Assembly (NCBI GenBank): GCA_964351905.1
Contig: CAYGPG010000002.1
Span: 56,680 to 120,679 of the forward strand
Origin: GCA-2708415 sp964351905
Lineage (GTDB): Bacteria; Pseudomonadota; Alphaproteobacteria; Micavibrionales; Micavibrionaceae
Direction of reading: 5' to 3'
Length of the DNA stretch: 64,000 bases
A model generated the notes under the pieces. That model was given only the letters and a program-made list of their open reading frames with translations. It had not been told where the DNA came from and searched no databases. Both the position numbers and the translations under genes were made by a program. Positions 52,243-60,282 of this stretch are shown in pieces (within the stretch, counting starts at the first letter, position 1; each line of letters begins with the position of its first letter).

Positions 52243-52842
52243 ATGTTGAATATATTTAAAACAGCTACACTACCTGCTTTGGTTGCTTTTACTGGGGCTT
52301 TGCCTGCTATGGCAGGAGATATTGAAGTTACTGGCCTTGATGGTTTTAAGTGGTCAGGTTTAACAACTATACCAGAATGTATAGAGGATGCTGTTGTTTC
52401 ATTTTCAGTAGATTTGGATGGTCAAGAGCCACTTTTTTATGTTCCTTATGCACGAAGCGACGAAAAAGACGAAATAGGCTTTTACGATGCAATAGCAAAT
52501 ACACCAATAAGACTTAGTGTTTCAGTTAAATTTCAAAGTGCCGCAGTGGATAGAAACCCAAACTTAGTTGTTGTTCGATCAATAGAATTAAATTACATGG
52601 GTGAATATCAAGTGGACAATCAAAATATTTTAAACGATAAATGGCCTCGACATAAAGCAATTATTGCTTATGCTCCAACTGATTTTTTTATTACTGAAGA
52701 AGGGCAAAGGGCTGAAGTAACATTCATGAATGGTCAATTAGCAAGTGAAACTATAGACGGCGGCGTGGAATATAATGCAGAAAGCGCAGCCATGGTAATT
52801 AGAGATAAAATTGAAGACTGTTCACCAGCTTATGTAGGATAA
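52243..52842 (+). CDS. Hypothetical exported protein
   Basis: A 199-residue protein with a signal peptide (hydrophobic, ending ALPAMAG). The mature part is beta-rich and acidic, with two cysteines (IPECIED and EDCSPAY) near its two ends that could pair. I recognise no family. Its start is divergent from rnd with about 80 bases between, and its stop is about 75 bases before aspS. The base composition is slightly more AT-rich than in its neighbours. Role unknown. Confidence 0.65.
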   Translation: MLNIFKTATLPALVAFTGALPAMAGDIEVTGLDGFKWSGLTTIPECIEDAVVSFSVDLDGQEPLFYVPYARSDEKDEIGFYDAIANTPIRLSVSVKFQSAAVDRNPNLVVVRSIELNYMGEYQVDNQNILNDKWPRHKAIIAYAPTDFFITEEGQRAEVTFMNGQLASETIDGGVEYNAESAAMVIRDKIEDCSPAYVG

Positions 52843-52917
52843 TAAAACCTTTTGAATAAACCATATAATCCGCTATAAATGCCTCTTAATTATTAGAATT
52901 TAAGGGATTATTAGATC

Positions 52918-54750
52918 ATGCATGCTTATCGTACTCACACTTGTGCCGAACTTCGTCAGGAACATTCAGGTGAAACTGTTAGATTATCGGGCTGGATTCA
53001 CCGTAAACGCGACCATGGCGGGGTTTTGTTCATTGATTTGCGCGATACGCATGGTTTGACTCAATGTGTGGTCGATGAGGGATCACCGCTTTTGGCGCAA
53101 ATTGAGAAAATTCGCCCTGAAAGTGTGATTACAGTCACAGGTCAGGTTCGTGTTCGCCCAGGCGAGACACAAAACAAGAATATGCCAACGGGCGATATTG
53201 AGCTTTATATCAATGAAATTGAAGTTCAAGGTGCGGCAGATGTTATTCCGTTTCAAATTGCGGATGATGATCAGGCAGGCGAGGAAATTCGCCTTAAATA
53301 TCGCTACCTCGATCTCCGTCGTGAAAAAATGCAGCGTAATATCCGCCTGCGTAATAACGTGATCACATCGTTGCGTGAGCGTATGCGCGCTGTGGATTTT
53401 CAAGAATTTCAAACACCGATTTTAACGGCGTCTAGCCCTGAAGGCGCGCGCGACTTTCTGGTGCCGTCCCGCTTAAACCCAGGTAAATTTTATGCCCTGC
53501 CGCAGGCACCGCAACAATTTAAACAGCTTTTGATGATGTCTGGTTTTGATAAATATTTCCAAATTGCGCCGTGTTTCCGCGACGAAGACAGCCGTGCGGA
53601 TCGCTCCCCTGGTGAATTTTACCAGTTGGATATGGAGATGTCTTTTGTCACCCAAGAAGATGTGTTCAACGTGATTGAGCCTGTGATGCGTGGCGTATTT
53701 GAAGAATTTGGTGATTTTAACGGCGAAGCACGTTCTATCCCTGAAGGTAAATTCCCCCGTATTCCGTATTTAGAGTCCATGTTGAAGTACGGATCAGATA
53801 AGCCAGATTTGCGTAACCCTCTTGAAATTGTGGACGTAACCGATATTTTCGCACGTGACGATGTGGAGTTCAAAGCGTTTAAAGGTGTGATCGAAAAAGG
53901 CGGCGTTGTCCGTGCTATTCGTGCGCCGAATGTGTCCGATCAACCGCGTAGCTTCTTTGATAAATTAAATTCATGGGCACAAGGTGAAGGCGCACCAGGA
54001 TTAGGTTACATCAAAATTGAGAATGGTGCAGGGGCGGGGCCAATCGCAAAATTCATCCCTGAAGCCGCGACAGCAGAATTAATGAAAGTCGCAGGCCTTG
54101 AAGAAGGTGATGCGATCTTCTTTATTTGTAACAAAGAACATGCGGCGGCCAAATTTGCAGGTCTTGCACGTGAAGCAATTTGTAATGCGTTGCCTGAAGA
54201 TCATTCTCATGCGCGTGAAAAAGGCGAGTTTAAATTTTGCTGGATTGTGGATTTTCCGATGTTTGAATTGGATGAAGATACAGGCAAAATTGAATTTTCT
54301 CATAACCCGTTCTCTATGCCCCAAGGCGGCATGGACGCGTTGGAAAAACAAGACCCGCTCGATATTTTGGCATGGCAATATGATATTGTCTGTAATGGGG
54401 TGGAGCTGTCCTCTGGTGCCATTCGTAACCACAAACCTGAAATCATGGCAAAAGCCTTTGAAATGGCTGGGTATGATCAAAAAATTCTCGAAGATAAATT
54501 TGGCGGTATGTTAAACGCTATGAAATTCGGTGCGCCGCCGCATGGTGGGATTGCACCAGGCGTTGACCGTATTGTCATGCTGCTCGCCGATGAACCAAAC
54601 ATTCGTGAAGTGATCGTCTTCCCCATGAACGGAAACGCTGAAGACCTTATGATGAAAGCGCCGAGCACGGCAACAGATGAACAACTTAAAGAACTGCATA
54701 TCAAGCTAGATCTACCTAAAGCAAAAGTAGCAAAGGATCAAGCGGCCTAA
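52918..54750 (+). CDS. aspS: Aspartyl-tRNA synthetase
   Basis: A 610-residue bacterial-type class II synthetase. It has an OB-fold anticodon domain (LSGWIHRKRDHGGVLFIDLRD), motif 2 region (PCFRDEDSRADRSPGEFYQLDMEMSF), a GAD insertion domain of about 120 residues, and motif 3 with GGIAPGVDRIVMLL. The length is close to 600. Whether it is discriminating or also charges tRNA-Asn depends on residues I cannot resolve here. It is followed three bases later by an alpha/beta hydrolase gene. Confidence 0.96.
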   Translation: MHAYRTHTCAELRQEHSGETVRLSGWIHRKRDHGGVLFIDLRDTHGLTQCVVDEGSPLLAQIEKIRPESVITVTGQVRVRPGETQNKNMPTGDIELYINEIEVQGAADVIPFQIADDDQAGEEIRLKYRYLDLRREKMQRNIRLRNNVITSLRERMRAVDFQEFQTPILTASSPEGARDFLVPSRLNPGKFYALPQAPQQFKQLLMMSGFDKYFQIAPCFRDEDSRADRSPGEFYQLDMEMSFVTQEDVFNVIEPVMRGVFEEFGDFNGEARSIPEGKFPRIPYLESMLKYGSDKPDLRNPLEIVDVTDIFARDDVEFKAFKGVIEKGGVVRAIRAPNVSDQPRSFFDKLNSWAQGEGAPGLGYIKIENGAGAGPIAKFIPEAATAELMKVAGLEEGDAIFFICNKEHAAAKFAGLAREAICNALPEDHSHAREKGEFKFCWIVDFPMFELDEDTGKIEFSHNPFSMPQGGMDALEKQDPLDILAWQYDIVCNGVELSSGAIRNHKPEIMAKAFEMAGYDQKILEDKFGGMLNAMKFGAPPHGGIAPGVDRIVMLLADEPNIREVIVFPMNGNAEDLMMKAPSTATDEQLKELHIKLDLPKAKVAKDQAA

Positions 54751-54753
54751 AAT

Positions 54754-55560
54754 ATGAAAGTAAAAATTAAAAAAATAATTTTTATTACTTTTATTTTATA
54801 TGTTTCTATCGTTGGGGGGCTTTATTCTGCCCAACGCGATATGATTTATTTTACTAGAGACACCAAGCCCAATATTGCACCATATGAAGAGTTTGGTGTT
54901 TTACAAGTTGAAACTATTAATAGTGACAAGATCAAATTAACTGGTTGGTTTTTACCGCCTCAAAAGAACTTGCCAGTAATAATCTTTTTTCATGGTAATG
55001 CCTCTTCCATAGGTTACAGTATTTATAAGGCAATGCCATATGCGGAAAAAGGGTACGGATTTCTCTTAGCGAGTTACCGTGGTTACGATAGCAATGATGG
55101 GTCGCCGTCAGAGGACGGATTTTATTCAGATGCAAGGTCTTGGGTAAAGAAATTAAACTCTTTAAAAGTAAACTCTGATAATATTATTCTGTATGGTGAA
55201 TCAATTGGGACGGGTGTTGCCGTACAAATGGCGACTGAATTTCCAAATATTAAAGCATTGGTTTTGGAATCGCCTTATACGAGCTTGCCTGATGTGGCGG
55301 CGCGGCGATATCCTTTTGTTCCTGTTAAATTATTAATGAAAGATAAGTTTGATAGCCTTTCAAAAATTAAAAATATTCAATCACCATTTTTTGTTATTCA
55401 AGGAGCAGAAGATCGATTAATTCCACCTGAGATAAGCCAAGAATTATTTGATGCGGCAAATAAACCTAAAGAGATTTTAAGATTGGAAGGTTATGGGCAT
55501 AATAATATGCCCGAAGAACTTAAATACCTTAATGTAATTAAATTTTTAGAAGAGCTATAA
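54754..55560 (+). CDS. Alpha/beta hydrolase, BEM46/ABHD17-like
   Basis: A 268-residue serine hydrolase with an N-terminal hydrophobic anchor (IIFITFILYVSIVGGLYSA). The catalytic serine is in LYGESIGTG, the aspartate in IQGAEDRLIP and the histidine in GYGHNNMP. The order is typical of the BEM46-type family, which is membrane-bound and probably an esterase or peptidase. The substrate is unknown. It starts three bases after aspS, so co-expression is likely, and its stop is one base from the convergent SOUL gene. Confidence 0.85.
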   Translation: MKVKIKKIIFITFILYVSIVGGLYSAQRDMIYFTRDTKPNIAPYEEFGVLQVETINSDKIKLTGWFLPPQKNLPVIIFFHGNASSIGYSIYKAMPYAEKGYGFLLASYRGYDSNDGSPSEDGFYSDARSWVKKLNSLKVNSDNIILYGESIGTGVAVQMATEFPNIKALVLESPYTSLPDVAARRYPFVPVKLLMKDKFDSLSKIKNIQSPFFVIQGAEDRLIPPEISQELFDAANKPKEILRLEGYGHNNMPEELKYLNVIKFLEEL

Positions 55561-55561
55561 G

Positions 55562-56185
55562 CTATTCGATCTCAATCAAAACTTCATTGCGACGCATCAT
55601 GGGGAGCGTGAAGGGTGCGTTATAGCCTGCTGTCACGGGTTCGCTGATGGCTTTGTAATCGCTTTTTGTGAGCCATTCTTCTAAAATTTTACGGTGTTTC
55701 GAAACGTTTCCATCGCTCAATGTTCCATTAAAGCGTATCGTAGCGACTTTATAATTTTTAAGTTCGCTTAAGCTGACTTCTGGATTGGTTGGTTTCGGTG
55801 CGGTCTCAAGCGTGTATTCTTTTGGTAAAACAAAGGACATTACAGAGGTTCCATTGGTTTCGTCCATAAAAACAGGTGCTGTCATGGGGATTTCTGTCCC
55901 TTTTTTGTTGTTTTCATCCATTAATACGGGGGCGGTCATGGCAATATCTGTTTCGCCTTCATTCGCGCCAGAGATATATTTAAATAATTTACCAAAAGCG
56001 CCGTTTCGTCCTTCGCCCTTCATGGGGGCGGAAGCAAGAACGAGAGAGTTATAATTGCGGATTTCAATATTTTTATCCTGAACGCTTTCAATGACGGTGT
56101 AAGGTGCCGTTTCAACGCTTTCAGCGCCGAGTACAGAGCATCCAGCCATAAAAATAGAAGCAAAAACTGAGAGTATAGATTTCAT
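55562..56185 (-). CDS. SOUL family heme-binding lipoprotein
   Basis: A 207-residue protein with a lipoprotein signal (lipobox FMAGC, Cys-16). The mature part is a SOUL domain with the characteristic KLFKYISGANEG and IPMTAPV stretch. That motif appears twice in tandem (IAMTAPVLMDENN and IPMTAPVFMDETN), which looks like a short local duplication. Family members bind heme or porphyrin; the ligand here is not proven. It is convergent with the hydrolase gene and divergent from the MscS gene. Confidence 0.86.
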   Translation of the reverse strand: MKSILSVFASIFMAGCSVLGAESVETAPYTVIESVQDKNIEIRNYNSLVLASAPMKGEGRNGAFGKLFKYISGANEGETDIAMTAPVLMDENNKKGTEIPMTAPVFMDETNGTSVMSFVLPKEYTLETAPKPTNPEVSLSELKNYKVATIRFNGTLSDGNVSKHRKILEEWLTKSDYKAISEPVTAGYNAPFTLPMMRRNEVLIEIE

Positions 56186-56315
56186 CGTTATTCCTTATTT
56201 GTTAAGAGTAGGACGCTTGTGCAGCCATATAGTTCCGTCAGTAAGTTTAAAAAGGAACTATACGGATTGGTTATTTATTGTAGAGTGTCAATATAACAAC
56301 AAATATTGGGGCATT

Positions 56316-57722
56316 ATGCGTACTACACCATTGGTTTTTTTAATCGTAGCTTTCTTATCACTACCTGTTTTTGCACAGGAGGGAGGTAATAGTGAGCTTA
56401 AGGTTGATAAAGACAACGTGTCTGATTTGATAGGCACATTAGAAAATGAAGAACAGCGTGAAGAATTTGTAAATAATTTAAAAACCCTTGTTGAGGCTGA
56501 TGAGGAAATTAATGAGGAGCCTAGTCTTCCCGCAGTAACCGAGACACTTGGTATTGAAAATATTTTTAGAGACCTTATTCGCTCTTATGAGAATTTCTTA
56601 GAAGAAAAAAATATGAATAGTACGGCAGTTGGTAAGTCTATTGTGACGACTGTTGCCTCGATAATTTTCTTAATAGCCTTTCTTACTATTAGAAAGCTTG
56701 GTGTTGTCTTGCGTGAGCGTGTTTTAAAATTAAGCAATGATTTAGGTCTTACGCATGGTCGTTTTAGAATTTATTCCCGTATTGTGCGTTACGTTTCTTA
56801 TTTCATAGCGGTGATTTTATTTGTTTATACCCTTTCTGTGACATGGGAATTTATGAGCCTTGCCTTTATAAAAGGAGAGGTTATTGGGAATATTTTAAGT
56901 CTTTGCCTTGTGGTTATTGTTGCGATCACAATATGGGAGATTATTAATTCCTATTTAGAAAATATGATTCATACAGCAGATCGCCAAGAACGTAATCGTT
57001 TGCGTACTTTGTTACCAATTGTACGTAATGTGGCGTTTATGGTTTTTTCTGTGATGTTTACGCTCGTTGTGCTTTCTGAGCTAGGTATTGATATCCTGCC
57101 GTTATTGGCTGGTGCAGGGATATTAGGGATTGCTATTGGCTTTGGCGCACAAACGGTGGTAAAAGATTTTCTAACAGGTTTTACTATTATTTTAGAGGAT
57201 TTAATTCAAGTCGGCGATGTTGCTTCGCTAGGTGGTAAGCTTGGCGTGATTGAGAAAATTACAATAAGGAAAGTTCAGTTACGTGATCTAAGTGGGATCG
57301 TTTATACTGTTCCTTTTAGTGATGTTGGGATCATAGAGAATTGGACAAAAGATTTCAGTTTTTATCCGTTAGATATTGGTGTTGCATATCGTGAAGACAC
57401 AGATGAGGTTGTGAAGTTATTAAAAGAAGTTGATGAAGATTTAAGAAATGATGATTATTTCAAGAAATATATTTTGGAGCCTTTAGAAATTTTAGGTGTT
57501 GATGCGTTTGCAGATAGTGCTGTGATTATCAAAGCACGTATTAAGACTAAGCCCATTCGTCAATGGGAAGTGGGACGTGAATTTAACCGCCGTATGAAAT
57601 ATAAATTTGACGAACATGGTGTTGAAATCCCATTCCCACATCAGACAATTTATTTTGGTGAAGATAAAGAAGGTAAGGCCCCCTCTGCCGCCATTCGCCT
57701 TATGGATCAAAAGAATAAATAG
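56316..57722 (+). CDS. MscS family mechanosensitive channel
   Basis: About 468 residues. A signal peptide ends near LPVFAQ, and an acidic periplasmic domain precedes three or more membrane helices. The pore-lining helix and hinge are clear in LLAGAGILGIAIGFGAQTVVKDFLTG, followed by the beta domain (GDVASLGGKLGVIEKITI). The channel would open on osmotic downshock. I chose ATG 56316 (MRTTPLVFLIV) for the signal peptide and a GGGG ribosome site; the 39 residues upstream have no family character. The 3' end is directly followed by a GC-rich structured region. Confidence 0.9.
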   Translation: MRTTPLVFLIVAFLSLPVFAQEGGNSELKVDKDNVSDLIGTLENEEQREEFVNNLKTLVEADEEINEEPSLPAVTETLGIENIFRDLIRSYENFLEEKNMNSTAVGKSIVTTVASIIFLIAFLTIRKLGVVLRERVLKLSNDLGLTHGRFRIYSRIVRYVSYFIAVILFVYTLSVTWEFMSLAFIKGEVIGNILSLCLVVIVAITIWEIINSYLENMIHTADRQERNRLRTLLPIVRNVAFMVFSVMFTLVVLSELGIDILPLLAGAGILGIAIGFGAQTVVKDFLTGFTIILEDLIQVGDVASLGGKLGVIEKITIRKVQLRDLSGIVYTVPFSDVGIIENWTKDFSFYPLDIGVAYREDTDEVVKLLKEVDEDLRNDDYFKKYILEPLEILGVDAFADSAVIIKARIKTKPIRQWEVGREFNRRMKYKFDEHGVEIPFPHQTIYFGEDKEGKAPSAAIRLMDQKNK

Positions 57723-57740
57723 ATTTTTTGTTTTATATAA

Positions 57741-57825
57741 AGCGAACCCGGCGCCTTAGGGGAGGCGGCCGGGCTCTGTTATCACTTGCCTAGGGTTCAC
57801 GGTTAGGGAGGGCGGCAAGCAATAC
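57741..57825. ncRNA. Candidate structured RNA, strand uncertain
   Basis: An 85-base GC-rich block in AT-rich surroundings between convergent genes. Hairpin 1 (about 57746-57774) has arms CCCGGCGCC and GGCGGCCGGG. Hairpin 2 (57785-57819) has arms CTTGCC and GGCAAG. GAACCC (57744-57749) can also pair with GGGTTC (57793-57798) as an alternate fold. On the plus strand AGGGTTCACGGTTAGGG to GGCGGCA loosely recalls the 3' part of 6S RNA. On the minus strand both loops carry CCTCCC-like anti-Shine-Dalgarno sequence. No obvious promoter was identified. Confidence 0.4.
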
Positions 57826-57951
57826 ATTCCTTTTATCTTTTGTTTTTATCTTCTGACGTTGTTACTTTGTTACTCGCGAAGTAATCTACGCTTCGCTCCT
57901 TGCACCTAGTCAGAAAATAAAAACATGCGATAAATAAAATATTTTATAAAT

Positions 57952-58674
57952 TTAAATCATTCTTTTATTTCTTTTTCTTAATCCAAGATCCTTCACTTGC
58001 TTTTTGTTTTCATACATATTTTTATCGGCATCACTAAAAATTTTATGTGTTTTACAGCCTTTTTTATATTCACGTAGACCAAGCGAAGCGCGAACCTCGA
58101 CTTCGCTGCCGTGCCAGATAAAAGAAAGATTATTAAGTTTTTTAATAATAAATTGAGCACGCTCTAATGCTTCTTTGCGGTTCGTATTTGCAAAAAGAAT
58201 AACGAATTCATCACCACCCATGCGGGCGACTAAATCCATTTTCCGGATATCATTTGCCAAGGCGCTTGCGACAACTTTTAAGGCCATATCTCCTGCGCTG
58301 TGTCCGTAATTATCGTTGATCATTTTAAAATTATCGAGATCAATCATGATCAACAGACCGCCTTGAGATTTATCACGACTAACGCGATCAATTTCGCGGT
58401 CAAAGTTTCTTAAGAAACCACGACGGTTCATAATTCCTGTTAACTCGTCTGTTGTGCTGATACGTTCTAATTCTTGAATACGTTTTTCAGATTGCTGGAT
58501 AATGTTTTGTGCTTGTTTGAGTAAAAGCGCGCTTGAAGGCGTCTTTCTCCATCCAGAGTTTTCTAAATTTGAATCATAATCATTGCTTAGTTCTGATAAA
58601 AACTGATCAGCTTGCTTTAACCAAACACCTAGAGCTGGCGCATTATTGTTCTGTATTTGATAATCTTCCCGCAT
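57952..58674 (-). CDS. Diguanylate cyclase (GGDEF)
   Basis: About 240 residues. An N-terminal helical region (60-70 residues, no recognisable sensor) precedes a GGDEF domain with the intact active site in VARMGGDEFVIL and an RxxD inhibitory site (RKMD) five residues before it. It should make c-di-GMP and be subject to product inhibition. No membrane segment is present. I prefer ATG 58674 (MREDYQIQ) over a TTG eight codons upstream. It is followed by the candidate RNA region. PleD, encoded downstream in this window, has the same activity. Confidence 0.88.
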   Translation of the reverse strand: MREDYQIQNNNAPALGVWLKQADQFLSELSNDYDSNLENSGWRKTPSSALLLKQAQNIIQQSEKRIQELERISTTDELTGIMNRRGFLRNFDREIDRVSRDKSQGGLLIMIDLDNFKMINDNYGHSAGDMALKVVASALANDIRKMDLVARMGGDEFVILFANTNRKEALERAQFIIKKLNNLSFIWHGSEVEVRASLGLREYKKGCKTHKIFSDADKNMYENKKQVKDLGLRKRNKRMI

Positions 58675-58924
58675 AGTAACCCTTGTTTCTTTTCCCAATA
58701 TAATCCTGAAAGAAACCTTGCGAAGAGCGTGCCATATAGAATAAGTTATTTTATTTCAAGGTCTTAGCATTGTCTTGTATGGCTTAAAATTTTCCCCTTT
58801 GATGAAATAAAAATGGAAAAATAGAACTTTTTTACCAAAATACGGAAAACTTTGCCTATGGCTAGGTTATTGATCACGAATGCAGTAAGGTAGAAGGCAA
58901 CTTAACGACTATTGTGATTTTTAA

Positions 58925-59797
58925 ATGCGCATTTCAAAAATTTTACTTTTTATCTTCATAACTCTTTTTACAGCCAATGTTCCATTTTCGAATGTTTCTG
59001 CCAAAAACATTTTGCCTGATATAAAAGAACAATCTGAAGAAATGGCTGATGTGTTGGCGGCACACAAGGCGCTTTATGACATTAAGCTTGTAGCGACACG
59101 AAGTGGTGCTCAGATCGTAAATGTGAGCGGTAAAATGTATTACGAGATTAAGCCTGACTGTGAAGCATGGATTACGGATCATCGGTTTAATTTGTTTTAC
59201 GAATATGCAGATAGTCCGTCGACCAATGTAACTTCTGATTTTTCGACCTTTGAAAGATATGATGGTAAAAATTTTAGTTTTTCAGCGCGTCGAAAGCGTG
59301 ACCAAACGCTCTATGAAGAGTTGAGAGGGCGCGCTAGTATTACCGAACAAGAAGAAGGCATTGCTGACTTTAATGTTCCCGATGATTTGGAATTCCAGCT
59401 TGCTCAAGGAACAATTTTTCCAATGTCGCATACCGTTGAGATGGTTCGACATGCCTTAGAAAATAAAAGCTTTTTTACATCTGTTGTTTTTGATGGCAGC
59501 GATGACCAAGGCCCAGTCGAAATCAATACTTTTATAGGGGAGGCGGTAAACCCATTGCAAGCTATTGAGCCTTCCACGGATTTAGATATGGGATTGTTAA
59601 ATAATAAGGCTTGGAAAGTTCGAATGGCTGTTTTTCCAACAATAAGTGAAGAAGAGGCGTTATCAGATTATGAAATGGATGCCATTTTTCATGAAAATGG
59701 CGTTATTTCAAATATGCTGATTGATTATGATAACTTTTCGGTTCAACAGCAGCTTGTTGCGCTTGAGCGGATTCCTGCTTCTAAATGTGAGAAATAA
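58925..59797 (+). CDS. eipB: EipB/DUF1849 family envelope protein
   Basis: A 290-residue protein with a signal peptide (ILLFIFITLFTANVPFSNVSA). The domain begins with LAAHKALYDIKLVATRSGAQIVNVSGKMYYEI. A cysteine in PDCEAWI and another in the last residues (ASKCEK) fit the conserved disulfide of the family. In Brucella, EipB is a periplasmic beta-spiral protein needed for envelope integrity. The family assignment rests on these marks, with no search made. It is the gene before divK, with about 100 bases between. Confidence 0.78.
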   Translation: MRISKILLFIFITLFTANVPFSNVSAKNILPDIKEQSEEMADVLAAHKALYDIKLVATRSGAQIVNVSGKMYYEIKPDCEAWITDHRFNLFYEYADSPSTNVTSDFSTFERYDGKNFSFSARRKRDQTLYEELRGRASITEQEEGIADFNVPDDLEFQLAQGTIFPMSHTVEMVRHALENKSFFTSVVFDGSDDQGPVEINTFIGEAVNPLQAIEPSTDLDMGLLNNKAWKVRMAVFPTISEEEALSDYEMDAIFHENGVISNMLIDYDNFSVQQQLVALERIPASKCEK

Positions 59798-59834
59798 TTC
59801 GAAATCTTAGAAAATAATCAATAAAATTAATGTT

Positions 59835-59850
59835 TTAATGACATTTTAAC
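59835..59850 (+). promoter_or_regulatory. CtrA-type binding site before divK
   Basis: TTAATGACATTTTAAC is an exact match to the CtrA consensus TTAA-N7-TTAAC. It ends 46 bases before the divK start codon, a position suitable for promoter control. CtrA is the master cell-cycle regulator of alphaproteobacteria and is known to control divK in Caulobacter. Confidence 0.65.
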
Positions 59851-59896
59851 TGCTATTATCGTACAGTTAATTTTGCTTTAAAGAATTTAATGAGTC

Positions 59897-60271
59897 ATGA
59901 CAGAGAATAAGAAAACGGTCTTAATTGTTGAAGATAATGAGCTTAATATGAAGCTCTTTCATGATCTTCTTGAAGCGCATGGAATTGGTACGATTGAAAC
60001 ACGTAACGGTAAAGATGTTATAGATATTGCACGTGATCAAAAACCAGATCTTATTTTGATGGATATTCAACTTCCTGAGATTTCAGGACTTGATGTTACC
60101 AAAATGATGAAAGAGGATGAAGATTTAAAATCAATACCAATTATTGCTGTTACTGCCTTTGCTATGAAAGGTGATGAAGAAAAAATTCGTGAAAGCGGCT
60201 GTGAAGATTATATTTCAAAACCAATATCTGTTGTTGATTTCATTGCAATTGTCCAAAAATATTTAAGTTAA
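59897..60271 (+). CDS. divK: Single-domain response regulator DivK
   Basis: A 124-residue receiver domain. The acidic pocket is IVEDNELN, the phosphoacceptor aspartate lies in LILMDIQLPEISG, and the conserved Thr and Lys are in AVTAFAMKG and YISKPI. The size, absence of an output domain and position immediately before pleD match DivK, which controls the CtrA phosphorelay through the DivJ and PleC kinases. No kinase gene is beside it. It is followed eleven bases later by pleD. Confidence 0.92.
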   Translation: MTENKKTVLIVEDNELNMKLFHDLLEAHGIGTIETRNGKDVIDIARDQKPDLILMDIQLPEISGLDVTKMMKEDEDLKSIPIIAVTAFAMKGDEEKIRESGCEDYISKPISVVDFIAIVQKYLS

Positions 60272-60282
60272 GGAATTTTAAA

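Noticed and set aside
56199..56315. N-terminal extension of the MscS protein
   Set aside because: It lacks a ribosome site and hides the clear signal peptide that begins at 56316.
57680..57825. Full-length 6S RNA
   Set aside because: The 3' part is suggestive, but the 5' closing strand would have to lie inside the mscS coding region with only a 7-base match, so only a generic candidate RNA is called.
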